Origin: Polaromonas sp.
GTDB taxonomy: Bacteria; Pseudomonadota; Gammaproteobacteria; Burkholderiales; Burkholderiaceae_C
Assembly: GCF_029945925.1 (NCBI RefSeq)
Contig: NZ_JAQSDN010000044.1
Location: 1 to 64,000, forward strand
Direction: 5' to 3'
DNA: 64,000 nt
Shown: positions 1 through 10,416 of the stretch, one piece after another
Position numbering within the stretch: the first letter of the stretch is position 1
Layout of the letters: every line of letters starts with the position of its first letter
The notes under the pieces: generated by a model
Told to the model about the DNA's origin: nothing
The model's input: only the letters and a program-made list of their open reading frames with translations
The model's database searches: none
Position numbers and translations under genes: made by a program

Positions 1-49
1 TGGCGGCAACGAGAGTTTACACATGTTTCGTTATTTATGTGTCAATGTA

Positions 50-388
50 CTAGTGAACTTCCTTGGCGTGATTGATCGAGTACTTGGGAATCTCGACCGT
101 CAGGTCGGTTTGTGCCACGATGGCCTGGCAGCTGAGGCGCGAGTTGGGCTCCAGGCCCCAGGCGCGATCCAGCAGGTCTTCCTCGCTCTCGTCCATCTCG
201 TTGAGCGACTTCATCCCTTCGCGCACGATGACATGGCAGGTGGTGCAGGCGCAGCTCATGTCGCAGGCATGTTCGATATTGATGTTGTTGTCGAGCAGGG
301 CCTCGCAGATGGACGTGCCGGCAGGCGCGGACACTTCGGCACCGTTGGGACAGTATTCAGGATGGGGCAGTATTTTGATGATGGGCAT
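50..388 (-). CDS. fdx: ISC-type [2Fe-2S] ferredoxin
   Basis: Adrenodoxin-like [2Fe-2S] ferredoxin that supplies electrons to iron-sulfur cluster assembly on IscU. The 112-residue length is normal for the family. The cluster ligands are visible as Cys42, Cys48 and Cys51 in a CDMSCACTTC loop, plus Cys87 near the C-terminus (RLSCQ). It is the last visible gene of the minus-strand isc operon and starts 19 bp after the hscA stop, so it is surely cotranscribed. An iscX gene often follows, but only 49 bases remain before the window edge, so its presence cannot be judged. Confidence 0.96.
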   Translation of the reverse strand: MPIIKILPHPEYCPNGAEVSAPAGTSICEALLDNNINIEHACDMSCACTTCHVIVREGMKSLNEMDESEEDLLDRAWGLEPNSRLSCQAIVAQTDLTVEIPKYSINHAKEVH

Positions 389-407
389 GGTGTGTTCGGT
401 CCGTGGG

Positions 408-2282
408 TCAGACCGTCGCTATGTTTTTTCCGGCCAGGGCCTGGCGGATGCCCCGGTTCATGCGCTGGGCCGCAAAGTTTTCGGTCCCGCCGGCCAGGGC
501 CTTGATGGCGGCTTCGATCTGCGCGGCGTCGCCCTGCTGCCGGATGGCCGCCAGGTCGGCCATCAGGCGATCGATCTCCACCTTTTCCTCGGGGGTCAGC
601 AAATCGGCATCGGCACCCAGCGCACTGCGGGTCGCCAGGATCATGCGGTCGGCATCGACCTGCGCCTCGGCCAGCGCGCGCGCCTGCATGTCCTGCTGGG
701 CCGTCGAAAAACTCTCCTGCAGCATGCGCGCAATGTCGGCGTCGGACAGGCCGTAGGACGGCTTCACGTCGATCCGCGCTTCCACGCCGCTGCCCTGCTC
801 TTTGGCGCTGACGCTGAGCAGGCCGTCGGCGTCCACAGTGAAGGTCACCCGGATGCGCGCTGCGCCCGCGGCCATCGGCGGAATGCCGCGCAGCTCGAAC
901 CGCGCGAGGCTGCGGCAGTCGGCCACCAGGTCGCGCTCGCCCTGCACCACATGCAGGGCCAGCGCGGTCTGGCCGTCCTGGTAGGTGGTGAAGTCCTGGG
1001 CCATCGCGGTCGGGATGGTCTGGTTGCGCGGCACGATGCGTTCGACCAGGCCACCCATGGTTTCGATGCCCAGCGACAGCGGAATCACGTCGAGCAGCAG
1101 CAGGTCGCTGCCGGTGCTGTTGCCGGCCAGCTGGTTGGCCGAAATGGCCGCCCCAAGGGCCACCACTTCGTCGGGGTTCAGGTTGGTCAGGGGCTCGCGG
1201 CCAAACAGGCCGGCCACAGCGCGGCGCACCTGGGGCATGCGTGTGGACCCGCCCACCAGCACCACGCCCTGGACATCGTCCTTGCCCAGCCCGGCATCGC
1301 GCAAGGCCGTGCGCGCCACCGTCAGGGTGCGCTGGGTCAGTCCGGCCGTGGCGGCTTCAAAGTCCGCGGCTTTCATGTCAAATTGCACGTTAGCCCTTGC
1401 CAGCCGGGCGGAGAATGCTACTGAATCCGTAGCAGACAAGGCCTCCTTGCAGGCCCGGGCGGCCTGCAGCAAGGCGGCTTTGTCGCCGGGCGTGAGCGTG
1501 TCGGCGGCCAGGCCGGCCTTGACGAGCACCCAGTCGACCAGCGCGCGGTCATAGTCGTCGCCGCCGAGGGCCGAGTCGCCGCCGGTGGCGACGACCTCAA
1601 ACACGCCCTGCGTCAGGCGCAGGATGGAAATGTCGAAGGTGCCGCCGCCGAGGTCATAAATCGCGTAAACCCCTTCACTGGCGTTGTCCAGACCGTAGGC
1701 AATGGCCGCCGCGGTCGGCTCGTTGATCAGGCGCAGCACGTTGAGGCCGGCCAGTTGCGCGGCATCCTTGGTGGCCTGGCGCTGGGCGTCGTCAAAATAC
1801 GCCGGCACCGTGATGACCGCACCGAAAATCTCGTCGTCAAAGCTGTCTTCCGCCCGGTAACGCAGCGTCGCCAGGATCTCGGCACTGACTTCGACCGGGC
1901 TTTTTTCACCGGCCACGGTTTGCAGCGTAACCATGCCGGGCTGGTCGTTCAGCTGGTAAGGCAATTGGGCGCGGTTGCCGATGTCCTGGATGCCGCGGCC
2001 CATCAGGCGCTTGACCGAGGCGATGGTGTTTTGCGGATCCTGCACCTGCGCGGCCAGCGCGTCGAAACCGATCTGGCGGCTGGTGACGCCGTTGTCGTCC
2101 ACCAGGTAACGCACCACGCTGGGCAGCAGCACGCGGCCCTGCGCATCGGGCAGGCACTCGGCCACGCCGCTGCGCACGCTGGCCACCAGCGAATGGGTGG
2201 TGCCCAGGTCAATGCCGATGGCGATGCGCCTCTGGTGCGGATCGGGGGTCTGTCCGGGTTCGGAAATTTGCAGTAAGGCCAT
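408..2282 (-). CDS. hscA: Fe-S assembly chaperone HscA (Hsp70 family)
   Basis: Specialised Hsp70 that, with HscB, drives cluster release from IscU to acceptor proteins using ATP. The 624 residues fit HscA. An N-terminal actin-like ATPase begins with the phosphate-binding [10 protein letters not shown] near residue 21, has DLGGGTFD and a [10 protein letters not shown] motif, and is followed by the substrate-binding half. It lies between hscB (35 bp upstream) and fdx. Around residues 281-290 the codons run through a GCTAC-N7-GTAGC palindrome of the dispersed repeat described below, so this stretch may be a tolerated insertion or a diverged copy. Confidence 0.97.
   Translation of the reverse strand: MALLQISEPGQTPDPHQRRIAIGIDLGTTHSLVASVRSGVAECLPDAQGRVLLPSVVRYLVDDNGVTSRQIGFDALAAQVQDPQNTIASVKRLMGRGIQDIGNRAQLPYQLNDQPGMVTLQTVAGEKSPVEVSAEILATLRYRAEDSFDDEIFGAVITVPAYFDDAQRQATKDAAQLAGLNVLRLINEPTAAAIAYGLDNASEGVYAIYDLGGGTFDISILRLTQGVFEVVATGGDSALGGDDYDRALVDWVLVKAGLAADTLTPGDKAALLQAARACKEALSATDSVAFSARLARANVQFDMKAADFEAATAGLTQRTLTVARTALRDAGLGKDDVQGVVLVGGSTRMPQVRRAVAGLFGREPLTNLNPDEVVALGAAISANQLAGNSTGSDLLLLDVIPLSLGIETMGGLVERIVPRNQTIPTAMAQDFTTYQDGQTALALHVVQGERDLVADCRSLARFELRGIPPMAAGAARIRVTFTVDADGLLSVSAKEQGSGVEARIDVKPSYGLSDADIARMLQESFSTAQQDMQARALAEAQVDADRMILATRSALGADADLLTPEEKVEIDRLMADLAAIRQQGDAAQIEAAIKALAGGTENFAAQRMNRGIRQALAGKNIATV
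1405..1445. repeat. Dispersed two-hairpin repeat, copy A (diverged, inside hscA)
   Basis: Contains GCTAC-N7-GTAGC preceded by AAT, like copies B and F, but the second hairpin is poorly kept. It is read as coding sequence in hscA (residues about 281-291). This is the weakest member of the family. Confidence 0.4.
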
Positions 2283-2317
2283 GAATGTTTGGGGTCGCGC
2301 TGGAGGTCTGTGACAGG

Positions 2318-2839
2318 CTATTGTCCCAGCGAGTCGATGCGCGCATCAATCTCGCTGCCAAAGCGCTCAATAAACATAAGGCTTCTCACCTGCCGGGCGG
2401 CGGCCGGAAAGTCTTTGGCCCGGTCCAGCGAATGCTCTATTTTTGATAGCTGCTCGCGCTTGCTGTCCAAGGTCTGGGCGGCAATTTCTTCCAGACTGTC
2501 GAGTCCTTGCGCCTCTTCCAGCGCTTCACGCCACTGCATCTGCTGGATCAGGAAATCCGGGGGCATGGCGGTGTTGCTCTCGGCCTGGATGGGCGCGCCG
2601 TGCAGCTCGCAGAGGTAGATCGCACGTTTGAGCGGGTTCTTCAGCCGCTGGTAGGCCTCATTGATGCGCACCGACCACTGCATGGCCAGGCGTTGGGCGG
2701 CAGCGCCCTGAGCCGCAAACCTGTCGGGATGCGCCTCGCGCTGCAGCTCTTTCCAGCGCGCGTCGAGCACGGCACTGTCCTGTGCGAACTGCACTGGCAC
2801 GTCAAAAAGTTCGAAATCGTTGGATTGGAGCGACGCCAC
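2318..2839 (-). CDS. hscB: Co-chaperone HscB (J-domain)
   Basis: J-protein that delivers IscU to HscA and stimulates its ATPase. It is 173 residues, the usual length. The N-terminal J-domain carries the HPD signature (AHPDRF, about residues 37-42), and a C-terminal three-helix IscU-binding domain follows. It lies between iscA and hscA, but is separated from iscA by about 140 bp of repeat-like DNA, unusually loose for this operon. Codons around residues 121-136 ([13 protein letters not shown]) are written in a copy of the dispersed two-hairpin repeat. Confidence 0.96.
   Translation of the reverse strand: MASLQSNDFELFDVPVQFAQDSAVLDARWKELQREAHPDRFAAQGAAAQRLAMQWSVRINEAYQRLKNPLKRAIYLCELHGAPIQAESNTAMPPDFLIQQMQWREALEEAQGLDSLEEIAAQTLDSKREQLSKIEHSLDRAKDFPAAARQVRSLMFIERFGSEIDARIDSLGQ
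2431..2475 (+). repeat. Dispersed two-hairpin repeat, copy B (inside hscB)
   Basis: Reads AATGCTCTATTTTTGATAGC then TGCTCGCGCTTGCTG on the plus strand, matching the stem-1 end and the GCGC linker of the family. It is translated on the minus strand as part of HscB. Confidence 0.55.
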
Positions 2840-2862
2840 TTGGAGAATCTGGTTTCGTGATG

Positions 2863-2976
2863 AAAAGCGTAGCGAGCGGTCGTCAGGCTAGGCGCACGGA
2901 GCACAGCAACCGGAACGTACTCAGGTACGTGAGGATTGCGAGCACCGCGCAACGACGCATGGCGCCCGCGCAGTAG
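2863..2976. repeat. GTAC-hairpin intergenic element in the isc operon
   Basis: The iscA-hscB spacer holds no gene but has a recognisable layout: GCGCACGGAGCACAGCAACC, then a perfect ACGTAC-TCAG-GTACGT hairpin at 2915-2930, then AGGATTGCGAGCACCGCG. The same order of blocks (GCAGC, GTACG, AAGGATTGCAACGCCG) recurs at 59164-59276. It is therefore probably a dispersed extragenic element inserted into the operon. Transcribed, it could fold and alter mRNA stability between the scaffold and chaperone halves. Confidence 0.5.
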
Positions 2977-2978
2977 CT

Positions 2979-3302
2979 TTACACGCGAAAGCTTTCGCCG
3001 CACCCACAGCGGTCGCGCTCATTGGGATTGATGAACTTGAAGCCTTCATTGAGACCCTCACGCACAAAGTCGAGCTGGGTGCCGTCGATGTAAGCCATGC
3101 TTTTCGGGTCCACCAGCACCTTCACGCCGTTGTCTTCAAACACCACGTCTTCAGGCGCAATCTCGTCGGCATATTCGAGCTTGTACGCCAGGCCGGAGCA
3201 GCCGGTGGTTCGTACGCCCAGGCGCACGCCCACGCCCTTGCCGCGTTTGGCCATGTAGCGGGTGACGTGACGTGCTGCGGCGTCGGTGAGGGTAACGGAC
3301 AT
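2979..3302 (-). CDS. iscA: A-type Fe-S carrier IscA
   Basis: Iron-sulfur carrier of the HesB/IscA family that receives clusters from IscU and passes them on. It has 107 residues and the three conserved cysteines: one in TGCSGLAY (about residue 35) and two in the C-terminal CGCGESF. It sits 25 bp after iscU, in the normal isc order. ErpA is a related alternative, but position in the operon favours IscA. Confidence 0.96.
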   Translation of the reverse strand: MSVTLTDAAARHVTRYMAKRGKGVGVRLGVRTTGCSGLAYKLEYADEIAPEDVVFEDNGVKVLVDPKSMAYIDGTQLDFVREGLNEGFKFINPNERDRCGCGESFRV

Positions 3303-3327
3303 GGAAAAGCTTCGCAGGTCAATGAGG

Positions 3328-3714
3328 TTAGTGGGCGTGCTTCAACTTGTAGTCGCTGACGGCCGCCTTGATGGCGTCTTCGGCGAGGATGGAGCAATGG
3401 ATTTTCACGGGCGGCAGGGCCAGTTCTTCGGCAATCGCGCTGTTCTTGATGCTCGCCGCTTCGTCCAGGGTCTTTCCCTTGACCCACTCGGTCACGAGTG
3501 AGCTCGACGCAATCGCCGAGCCGCAGCCGTAAGTCTTGAAACGCGCGTCTTCAATCACGCCGGTCAGCGGGTTGACCTTGATCTGCAGCTTCATGACATC
3601 GCCGCAGGCCGGTGCGCCGACCATGCCGGTGCCTACCGTGTCGTCGCCCTTTTCAAACGAGCCGACGTTGCGGGGGTTTTCATAGTGGTCCACCACTTTT
3701 TCGCTGTATGCCAT
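3328..3714 (-). CDS. iscU: Fe-S cluster scaffold IscU
   Basis: Scaffold on which IscS-derived sulfide and iron are assembled into a cluster. The start at 3714 gives [14 protein letters not shown], the usual N-terminus, and a 128-residue protein; a longer in-frame reading to 3864 would run into iscS. The three cluster cysteines are seen in [18 protein letters not shown] and IHCSI, and an LPPVK-type HscA recognition motif precedes the last. It lies 31 bp after iscS. Confidence 0.97.
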   Translation of the reverse strand: MAYSEKVVDHYENPRNVGSFEKGDDTVGTGMVGAPACGDVMKLQIKVNPLTGVIEDARFKTYGCGSAIASSSLVTEWVKGKTLDEAASIKNSAIAEELALPPVKIHCSILAEDAIKAAVSDYKLKHAH

Positions 3715-3745
3715 TTTGTTTGCCTCTTCAAGCTGTTTGCGCTGC

Positions 3746-4963
3746 TTAGTGAGCAGCCCACTGGATGGTGGACAGGTCCACACCATCCTTGAACATTTCC
3801 CAGAGCGGCGACAGGTCACGCAGCTTGGCGACGTTTTCCTTGATCGTCGCGACGGCGTAATCAATCTCTTCTTCGGTGGTCCAGCGGCCTATGGTCATGC
3901 GCAGGCTGCTGTGGGCCAGCTCGTCGCTGCGGCCCAGGGCGCGCAACACATAGCTGGGCTCCAGGCTGGCCGAGGTACAGGCCGATCCGCTGGACACCGC
4001 CAGGCCCTTGATGCCCATGATCAGGGACTCGCCCTCGACATAGTTGAAGCTCATGTTGAGGTTGTGCGGCACGCGCTTGTCGGCATGGCCGTTGAGGAAA
4101 ACCTCTTCCACGTCTTTCAGGCCGGCCAGCATGCGCTCGTGCAGGGCACGGATACGCTGGTTTTCGTCGTGCATTTCCGCCCTGGCAATGCGGTAGGCCT
4201 CGCCCATGCCCACGCACTGGTGTGTCGGCAAGGTACCGGACCGCATGCCGCGCTCGTGGCCGCCACCGTGCATCTGCGCCTCCAGCCGCACGCGCGGCTT
4301 GCGCCGCACATACAGTGCGCCTATGCCTTTGGGGCCGTAGGTCTTGTGCGAGGTCAGGCTCATCAGATCTACCGGCAAGGTGGCCAGGTCGATGTCCACA
4401 CGGCCGGTAGCCTGCGCGGCGTCCACATGGAAAAGGATGCCTTTTTCGCGGCACAAGGCGCCAATCGCCGGGATGTCCTGGATGACACCAATCTCGTTGT
4501 TGACGAACATGACGCTGACAAGAATGGTGTCGGGGCGGATTGCCGCCTTCAGCACCTCCAGGTCGAGCAGGCCATCGGCCTGCACGTCGAGGTAGGTCAC
4601 TTCAAATCCCTGGCGCTCCAGTTCGCGGCAGGTGTCGAGCACGGCCTTGTGCTCGGTCTTGACCGTGATCAGGTGTTTGCCTTTGGACTTGTAGAAATGC
4701 GCGGCACCCTTGAGCGCCAGGTTGTTGGACTCGGTCGCACCGCTGGTCCAGACGATCTCGCGCGGGTCAGCGCCGATCAGCTCGGCCACCTGCTCGCGGG
4801 CTTTTTCCACGGCGGCTTCCGCTTCCCAGCCCCAGGCATGGCTGCGCGACGCGGGGTTGCCGAAATGCTCGCGCAACCAGGGAATCATGGCGTCCACCAC
4901 CCGCGGGTCACACGGGTTCGTGGCGCTGTAGTCCATGTAAATGGGGAAGTGTGGGGTTTCCAT
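3746..4963 (-). CDS. iscS: Cysteine desulfurase IscS
   Basis: PLP enzyme that removes sulfur from cysteine for Fe-S clusters and tRNA thiolation. It is 405 residues, full length. The PLP lysine lies in SHKTYGPKG and the persulfide cysteine in the flexible SSGSACTS loop near residue 329; ATESNN and HVDAAQ are also present. It follows iscR by 99 bp and is the second gene of the operon, controlled by the IscR site upstream of iscR. Confidence 0.98.
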   Translation of the reverse strand: METPHFPIYMDYSATNPCDPRVVDAMIPWLREHFGNPASRSHAWGWEAEAAVEKAREQVAELIGADPREIVWTSGATESNNLALKGAAHFYKSKGKHLITVKTEHKAVLDTCRELERQGFEVTYLDVQADGLLDLEVLKAAIRPDTILVSVMFVNNEIGVIQDIPAIGALCREKGILFHVDAAQATGRVDIDLATLPVDLMSLTSHKTYGPKGIGALYVRRKPRVRLEAQMHGGGHERGMRSGTLPTHQCVGMGEAYRIARAEMHDENQRIRALHERMLAGLKDVEEVFLNGHADKRVPHNLNMSFNYVEGESLIMGIKGLAVSSGSACTSASLEPSYVLRALGRSDELAHSSLRMTIGRWTTEEEIDYAVATIKENVAKLRDLSPLWEMFKDGVDLSTIQWAAH

Positions 4964-5062
4964 GTGGCTAGCTTTTTATTTCAGGGCTGGCTTGCAGCAT
5001 CAAAAAAATGGGCGTCAGTCTCCGGCAATCGGGCCCTCACAGGCCGATAACGCCAGTAATGC

Positions 5063-5605
5063 TCAGGACTTCGAAAACGCGTTGCCCAGGGCAAACACCG
5101 AATTGGGCGCATTGACGCGCATTGGCTTGGCCACAGGCGCGGTGAAGATGGCTTTCTTCACCATGGGCGTATTTTCAACAACCACGCCTTTGGCCAGCTG
5201 GTCGTCAACCAGCTTTTGCAGGGTCACGGAGTCGAGAAATTCCACCATGCGGCTGTTCAGCGAGGCCCACAATTCGTGTGTCATGCAGCGGCCACCGTCA
5301 CCGAGACAGTTTTCCTTGCCGCCGCACTGGGTCGAGTCGATGGGTTCGTCCACCGACACAATGATGTCGGCAACAGTGATGGCTGCCGCCTTGCGACCCA
5401 GGGTGTAACCGCCGCCGGGGCCACGGGTGGACTCGACGAGTTCATGGCGGCGCAGTTTGCCGAACAGCTGCTCAAGGTAGGACAGCGAAATCTGCTGGCG
5501 CTGGCTGATGGCTGCCAGGGTTACGGGGCCGTTGTTCTGGCGCAGGGCCAGGTCAATCATCGCGGTGACCGCAAAGCGGCCTTTGGTCGTGAGGCGCATT
5601 TTCAA
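5063..5605 (-). CDS. iscR: Rrf2-family regulator IscR
   Basis: Transcription factor that senses Fe-S status through its own [2Fe-2S] cluster and represses the isc operon when loaded. It is 180 residues with an N-terminal winged helix ([18 protein letters not shown]) and the cluster cysteine triad Cys94, Cys100 and Cys107. It is the first gene of the operon. A type-1 IscR operator lies about 130-150 bp upstream, consistent with autorepression. The C-terminal tail is longer than in E. coli, as is common in beta-proteobacteria. Confidence 0.97.
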   Translation of the reverse strand: MKMRLTTKGRFAVTAMIDLALRQNNGPVTLAAISQRQQISLSYLEQLFGKLRRHELVESTRGPGGGYTLGRKAAAITVADIIVSVDEPIDSTQCGGKENCLGDGGRCMTHELWASLNSRMVEFLDSVTLQKLVDDQLAKGVVVENTPMVKKAIFTAPVAKPMRVNAPNSVFALGNAFSKS

Positions 5606-5733
5606 GCTCCTTAAAAGTTGGCTTGACTGTCGTTTGGCTCACCCTGCCAGCTTGTGGCTTGACAGGGAACTTTTTCTCCACCCGCCCCGGCCTGTCGGCC
5701 TGATCGGCTGCAGGGCTTTTGTTGTTCTGTTTG

Positions 5734-5758
5734 TTCCTGACTGTTTTCGTCAAGTATA
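5734..5758 (-). promoter_or_regulatory. IscR-type operator overlapping the isc promoter
   Basis: On the minus strand the sequence reads ATACTTGAC-GAAAAC-AGTCAGG, close to the known type-1 IscR motif (ATAsyyGACTrwwwyAGTCrrsTAT). It overlaps a TATACT -10 hexamer at 5753-5758. The -35 is weak, as expected for a controlled promoter. About 130 bp of leader separate it from the iscR start. The rest of the 259-bp iscR-uvrB spacer shows nothing else I can name. Confidence 0.7.
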
Positions 5759-5864
5759 GCACAGAAACCCTACCGATTCACTCGTCACTGTACCGCTAGC
5801 GCCAGTTTGTCCAAGACAAACAGGGCAGACTTCGTGATGAAAGTCCTGCTTCTGCGCTTCGTCC

Positions 5865-7967
5865 TCAGCCCACCACCGGCGGCACGTTGTCCACACCCGG
5901 CGCACCAAATGCCTGCGCCTTGAGCACATGCAACTGGTCGCGGACGCTGGCCGCCCTTTCGAACTCCAGGTTTTTGGCGTGTTCGATCATCTGTTTTTCC
6001 AGCCGCTTGATTTCGCGGGCAATGTCTTTCTCGCTCATGTCCTCCACCAGGGCCTTCTGCAGCTCGAGCTTTTCCGCTTCCTTGCCGGATTTCTCGCTGT
6101 AGACGCCGTCGATCAGGTCCTTGATGCGTTTGACGATGCTGCGCGGCGTGATGCCATGTTCGAGGTTGAAAGCAATCTGTTTGTTCCGGCGGCGTTCGGT
6201 TTCATCCATCGCCTTTTTCATGGAGTCGGTGATGCGGTCCGCATACAGGATGGCCCGGCCGTTGAGGTTGCGGGCTGCCCGGCCTATGGTCTGGATCAGG
6301 CTGCGCTCGGCGCGCAGGAAACCTTCCTTGTCGGCGTCCAGGATGGCAACCAGGCTGACTTCCGGGATGTCCAGGCCTTCGCGCAGCAAATTGATGCCGA
6401 CCAGCACGTCGAAGGTGCCCAGGCGCAGGTCGCGCAGGATTTCCACACGCTCGACCGTGTCCACGTCGCTGTGCAGGTAACGCACCTTGACGCCGTTGTC
6501 GGTCAGGTAATCGGTGAGCTGCTCGGCCATGCGTTTGGTCAGCGTGGTGATCAGCACCCGTTCGTTCTTGTCGACGCGAATGCGGATTTCCTGCAGCACG
6601 TCGTCCACCTGGTGCGTGGCCGGCCGCACTTCCACCTCGGGGTCCACCAGCCCGGTGGGCCGCACCACCTGCTCCACCACCTTGCCGGCATGCTGCTGCT
6701 CGTAGGCCGCCGGCGTGGCCGAGACAAAAATGGCCTGCCGCATCTTGGTCTCGAACTCCTCGAACTTCAGCGGACGGTTGTCCAGCGCGCTCGGCAGGCG
6801 AAAACCGTATTCGACCAGCGTGGTCTTGCGCGAACGGTCGCCGTTGTACATGGCGTTGAGCTGGCCGATCATCACGTGGCTCTCGTCGAGAAACATGATC
6901 GCGTCTTTCGGCAGGTAGTCGCACAGCGTCGACGGCGGCGAGCCCGGCGGCGCGCCGCTCAGGTGGCGCGTGTAGTTCTCGATGCCCTTGCAGTGGCCGA
7001 TTTCGCTGAGCATCTCCAGATCGAAGCGCGTGCGCTGCTCGATGCGCTGCGCCTCGACCAGCTTGCCGTCGCCGACAAATTGCTTGACGCGCTCCGACAG
7101 TTCGAGCTTGATGGTTTCGACCGCGGCCATGACCTTGTCGCGCGGCGTCACGTAGTGGCTCTTGGGGTAGACCACAAAACGCGGCACCTTCTGGCGGATG
7201 CGCCCGGTCAGCGGGTCGAACAGCTGCAGCGACTCGATCTCGTCGTCGAACAGTTCGATGCGGATGGCCAGCTCGGAATGTTCGGCCGGAAACACGTCGA
7301 TCACGTCGCCGCGCACGCGGAAGGTGCCGCGCGAAAAGTCCTGGTCGTTGCGCGCGTACTGCATCCGGATCAGGCGCGAGATCACGTCGCGCTGGTTCAT
7401 CTTGTCGCCGGCGCGCGCAATGAAACGCATCTGCGTGTAATCCTCGGGTGCGCCTATGCCGTAAATCGCGCTGACCGTCGCCACAATGATGGTGTCGCGC
7501 CGCTCCAGCACACTTTTGGTCGCCGACAGGCGCATCTGCTCGATGTGTTCGTTGATCGCCGAATCTTTCTCGATGAACAGGTCGCGCTGGGGCACATAGG
7601 CCTCGGGCTGGTAGTAGTCGTAATAGCTGACGAAATACTCGACCGCATTTTTCGGGAAAAACTCGCGAAACTCGCTGTACAGCTGCGCCGCCAGCGTCTT
7701 GTTGGGCGCAAACACGATGGCCGGCCGCCCCATCCGGGCGATCACGTTGGCCATGGTGAAGGTTTTCCCGGAGCCGGTCACGCCCAGCAGGGTCTGAAAC
7801 ACCTCACCATCGTTGAGGCCCTCGACGAGTTGCTCAATCGCTACCGGCTGGTCGCCGGCCGGCGGGTAAGGCATGAAAAGCTCGAACGGCGAGTCCGGAA
7901 AGCGCACAAATTCGCCCGTGGCAGGCACTTCGCTGGACTCCGGCATGACTTCAATCACTTCTGGCAT
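5865..7967 (-). CDS. uvrB: Excinuclease ABC subunit B
   Basis: Damage-verifying helicase of nucleotide excision repair, working with UvrA and UvrC. It is 700 residues, complete. The Walker A motif GVTGSGKT is near residue 62, the beta-hairpin region [17 protein letters not shown] follows, then helicase motifs ([20 protein letters not shown]), and a C-terminal UvrC-binding coiled coil ([17 protein letters not shown]). It is transcribed alone, divergent from the aminotransferase. I did not find a convincing LexA box in the 174-bp shared upstream region. Confidence 0.98.
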   Translation of the reverse strand: MPEVIEVMPESSEVPATGEFVRFPDSPFELFMPYPPAGDQPVAIEQLVEGLNDGEVFQTLLGVTGSGKTFTMANVIARMGRPAIVFAPNKTLAAQLYSEFREFFPKNAVEYFVSYYDYYQPEAYVPQRDLFIEKDSAINEHIEQMRLSATKSVLERRDTIIVATVSAIYGIGAPEDYTQMRFIARAGDKMNQRDVISRLIRMQYARNDQDFSRGTFRVRGDVIDVFPAEHSELAIRIELFDDEIESLQLFDPLTGRIRQKVPRFVVYPKSHYVTPRDKVMAAVETIKLELSERVKQFVGDGKLVEAQRIEQRTRFDLEMLSEIGHCKGIENYTRHLSGAPPGSPPSTLCDYLPKDAIMFLDESHVMIGQLNAMYNGDRSRKTTLVEYGFRLPSALDNRPLKFEEFETKMRQAIFVSATPAAYEQQHAGKVVEQVVRPTGLVDPEVEVRPATHQVDDVLQEIRIRVDKNERVLITTLTKRMAEQLTDYLTDNGVKVRYLHSDVDTVERVEILRDLRLGTFDVLVGINLLREGLDIPEVSLVAILDADKEGFLRAERSLIQTIGRAARNLNGRAILYADRITDSMKKAMDETERRRNKQIAFNLEHGITPRSIVKRIKDLIDGVYSEKSGKEAEKLELQKALVEDMSEKDIAREIKRLEKQMIEHAKNLEFERAASVRDQLHVLKAQAFGAPGVDNVPPVVG

Positions 7968-8141
7968 AAAAAACCCAATTCTGGCCCGTTAAAATCTGGG
8001 GCAACCGAACAGAATACGACATTTGGCGGGCGGGCAGGACCTCGGGGCCGACCATCTGCCGGCTGTCTGCGTCACCGCCGGTAAACCAGATGGCGTGCCG
8101 GACCGTTTAAAAAACACCAACCACCCTTGCAGAGGATTTTC

Positions 8142-9338
8142 ATGTCGCTTTTCACCGCCGTCGAAATGGCCCCCCGTGACCCTATATTGGGCCTGAACGA
8201 GCAATTCAATGCCGATACCAACCCGAACAAGGTCAATCTCGGCGTCGGCGTTTATTACGACGATGACGGCAAGCTGCCCCTGCTGCAGTGTGTGCAGGCC
8301 GCCGAAAAGGCCATGATGGCATCGCCCAAGCCGCGCGGCTACCTGCCCATGGACGGTGTGGCCGCGTATGACGCGGCCGTCAAGGCGCTGGTGTTTGGCG
8401 CCGACAGTGAGCCTGTCAAGAGCGGCCGCGTGGCCACGGCCCAGGGCATAGGCGGCACCGGCGGCCTGAAAATAGGCGCCGACTTCCTGAAAAAGCTCAG
8501 TCCGAACGCCAAGGTCCTGATCAGCGACCCGAGCTGGGAGAACCACCGCGCCCTGTTCGCCCAGGCCGGCTTCACGGTGGAAAGTTACCCCTACTACGAC
8601 GCCGCCAAACGCGGTGTCAACTTCGAGGCCATGCTGGCCGCCCTGAACGCCGCGCCTGCCGGCACCATTGTGGTTCTGCACGCCTGCTGCCACAACCCGA
8701 CCGGCTACGACATCACCGGCGAGCAATGGGACCAGGTGATCGCTGCCGTCAAGGCCCGCCAGCTGACCCCTTTCCTCGACATGGCCTACCAGGGCTTCGG
8801 CCAGGGCATCCAGGAAGACGGCGCCGTCATCGGCAAGTTTGTCGCCGCCGGCCTCTCCTTCTTTGTCTCGACGTCCTTTTCCAAAAGCTTCAGCCTGTAC
8901 GGCGAACGTGTCGGCGCCCTGTCGGTGCTGTGCGAGAGCAAGGACGAGGCCGAACGTGTGTTGTCGCAGCTCAAGATCGTAATCCGCACCAACTACAGCA
9001 ACCCGCAGATCCACGGCGCCACCGTGGTCGCCAACGTGCTGAACAACCCCGAATTGCGCGCGCTCTGGGAAAAAGAACTGGGCGACATGCGCGTGCGCAT
9101 CAAGGACATGCGCCAGAAGCTGGTGGATGGGCTGAAAGCCGCTGGCGTGAAGGAAGACATGAGCTTCATCACCAAGCAGATCGGCATGTTCAGCTACTCC
9201 GGCCTGACGAAAGACCAGATGGTGCGCCTGCGCAATGAATTCGGCGTGTACGGCACCGACACCGGCCGCATGTGTGTGGCTGCGCTGAACAGCCACAACA
9301 TCGCGCACGTCTGCGCGTCCATCGCCAAGGTGATGTAA
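8142..9338 (+). CDS. Aromatic/aspartate aminotransferase (class I)
   Basis: PLP aminotransferase of the AspC/TyrB family, swapping amino groups between aspartate or aromatic amino acids and 2-oxoacids. The start at 8142 (MSLFTAVEMAPRDP) follows an AGAGG ribosome site; an ATG 15 bases upstream is less likely. It has 398 residues, CHNPTGYDI and the PLP lysine in SFSKSFSLYGERVG, all typical of subgroup I-alpha. TyrB and AspC cannot be told apart from sequence alone, so no symbol is given. It is divergent from uvrB. Confidence 0.93.
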   Translation: MSLFTAVEMAPRDPILGLNEQFNADTNPNKVNLGVGVYYDDDGKLPLLQCVQAAEKAMMASPKPRGYLPMDGVAAYDAAVKALVFGADSEPVKSGRVATAQGIGGTGGLKIGADFLKKLSPNAKVLISDPSWENHRALFAQAGFTVESYPYYDAAKRGVNFEAMLAALNAAPAGTIVVLHACCHNPTGYDITGEQWDQVIAAVKARQLTPFLDMAYQGFGQGIQEDGAVIGKFVAAGLSFFVSTSFSKSFSLYGERVGALSVLCESKDEAERVLSQLKIVIRTNYSNPQIHGATVVANVLNNPELRALWEKELGDMRVRIKDMRQKLVDGLKAAGVKEDMSFITKQIGMFSYSGLTKDQMVRLRNEFGVYGTDTGRMCVAALNSHNIAHVCASIAKVM

Positions 9339-9365
9339 ATCGGCGAGGCAGGCCTGCCGCAGCGC

Positions 9366-9944
9366 TTGGTGCAGGATGCCCTGCGCAATCCCTGCAACCA
9401 GGCCCTGCTGGACGGCCTGGCCGACCTGCATCTGCCCGACGCCTGGCTCGTCGGGGGGTGCCTGTTCCAGACCGTCTGGAACCTCCTGGACGGCCGTTCA
9501 CCCGACGCAGGCATCCGCGACTACGATATTTTCTACTTCGACCCCAAAGACCTTTCCGATCACTCGGAGCAAGCCGTCAACCGGCAGGCACAGGCTCTTT
9601 TTTCCAGCCTGGGCGTCCAGCTCGATGTCAGGAACCAGGCGCGAGTGCACCTCTGGTACCCGACGTATTTCGGGCGGCCCTGCCCCCCGTTGCAAAACGC
9701 CTGCGAAGGCGTGGACCGCTTTCTGGTGGGCAGCACCAGCGTCGGTTTGCGCCGGGAAGCCGGCCACGTACAGATTTACGCACCTTACGGGCTGGACGAC
9801 ATGTACCGGGGCATCCTGAGCCCCAACCCTCGTGTGGACCACGGGCTCCTGTATGAAAACAAAGTGCTGGACTACCAGACGCGCTGGAACTGGCTTCGCA
9901 GGTCCGACCCGGCGCCACGCGCGGCAGCCTTCCCGGATTTATGA
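9366..9944 (+). CDS. Nucleotidyltransferase-like protein (DUF925 type)
   Basis: A 192-residue protein resembling the small nucleotidyltransferase-like family (PF06042): it has the glycine pair in WLVGGCLFQTVWN and an acidic pair in RDYDIFYFDP that fits a metal-binding DxD site. The substrate is unknown. It follows the aminotransferase by 27 bp on the same strand and is probably cotranscribed. The start is TTG 9366 or GTG 9369; neither has a strong ribosome site, so translation may be coupled to the gene before. Confidence 0.75.
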   Translation: MVQDALRNPCNQALLDGLADLHLPDAWLVGGCLFQTVWNLLDGRSPDAGIRDYDIFYFDPKDLSDHSEQAVNRQAQALFSSLGVQLDVRNQARVHLWYPTYFGRPCPPLQNACEGVDRFLVGSTSVGLRREAGHVQIYAPYGLDDMYRGILSPNPRVDHGLLYENKVLDYQTRWNWLRRSDPAPRAAAFPDL

Positions 9945-9949
9945 TAAAA

Positions 9950-10001
9950 AGTGCCATCAGCCCTTATGGGACAAGCGCAGACAGCTATCTATTTCATAGC
10001 A
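9950..10001 (-). repeat. Dispersed two-hairpin repeat, copy C
   Basis: A well-kept copy in reverse orientation: GCCATCAGCCCTTATGGG, then CAAGCGCAGACAGC, then the stem GCTAT-N7-ATAGC. It fills the 86-bp space between two convergent genes, where it may serve as a terminator-like structure. Confidence 0.7.
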
Positions 10002-10030
10002 AAAACCATGGCAGCCCTTGCCGCCCTGTA

Positions 10031-10396
10031 TTAGCCACCGACCGTCGTCGGATCGTAGAAAAAGCGCTCTTCCACAATCTTGTCACCCTCCCAGCGCTGG
10101 TGCGCCAGTTCGTCGATGCGCAGCATCGAGCCTGACACCCGCGTGAACTCGAACACCCAGTGGATCACGACGAAGTCGCCGTCCACCAGGAAGGAGTCCA
10201 CCGGCAAGGTGCGCATCGCACTGCAGGCGGCCATGACGGCCCGCTCGTAGCTGACCAGCGTATCCCGGCCACGCCGGGGCGGCTCGCTGTTTTCCTGCAT
10301 GCTGGCGTGGGGCGCATAAAACTGCTCGATGGCCTCGACGTAGTGGCCCTGCTCCACCAGTGCGATGAAGTCCTGGACAGTTTGGCGGCTTGGCAT
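10031..10396 (-). CDS. SnoaL-like / NTF2-fold protein
   Basis: A 121-residue protein with the fold signature of SnoaL-like proteins: an N-terminal helix (VQDFIALVEQGHYVEAIEQFY), an MQENSEPPRRGRDT turn and a C-terminal beta sheet (VIHWVFEFTR, DELAHQRWEGDKIVEERFFYDP). Members range from small enzymes to ligand-binding proteins, so the substrate is unknown. It lies 20 bp after the DODA-type dioxygenase on the same strand and is probably in the same transcript. Confidence 0.8.
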   Translation of the reverse strand: MPSRQTVQDFIALVEQGHYVEAIEQFYAPHASMQENSEPPRRGRDTLVSYERAVMAACSAMRTLPVDSFLVDGDFVVIHWVFEFTRVSGSMLRIDELAHQRWEGDKIVEERFFYDPTTVGG

Positions 10397-10416
10397 GGTG
10401 TTGCTAGGTTCCTGGT

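Noticed and set aside
3716..5050. A 444-residue plus-strand frame over iscS
   Set aside because: Antisense to IscS with no ribosome site or recognisable family.
5928..8084. A 718-residue open frame opposite uvrB
   Set aside because: It lies wholly antisense to a certain gene, is rich in His/Arg/Val as expected from the complement of high-GC codons, and shows no domain.
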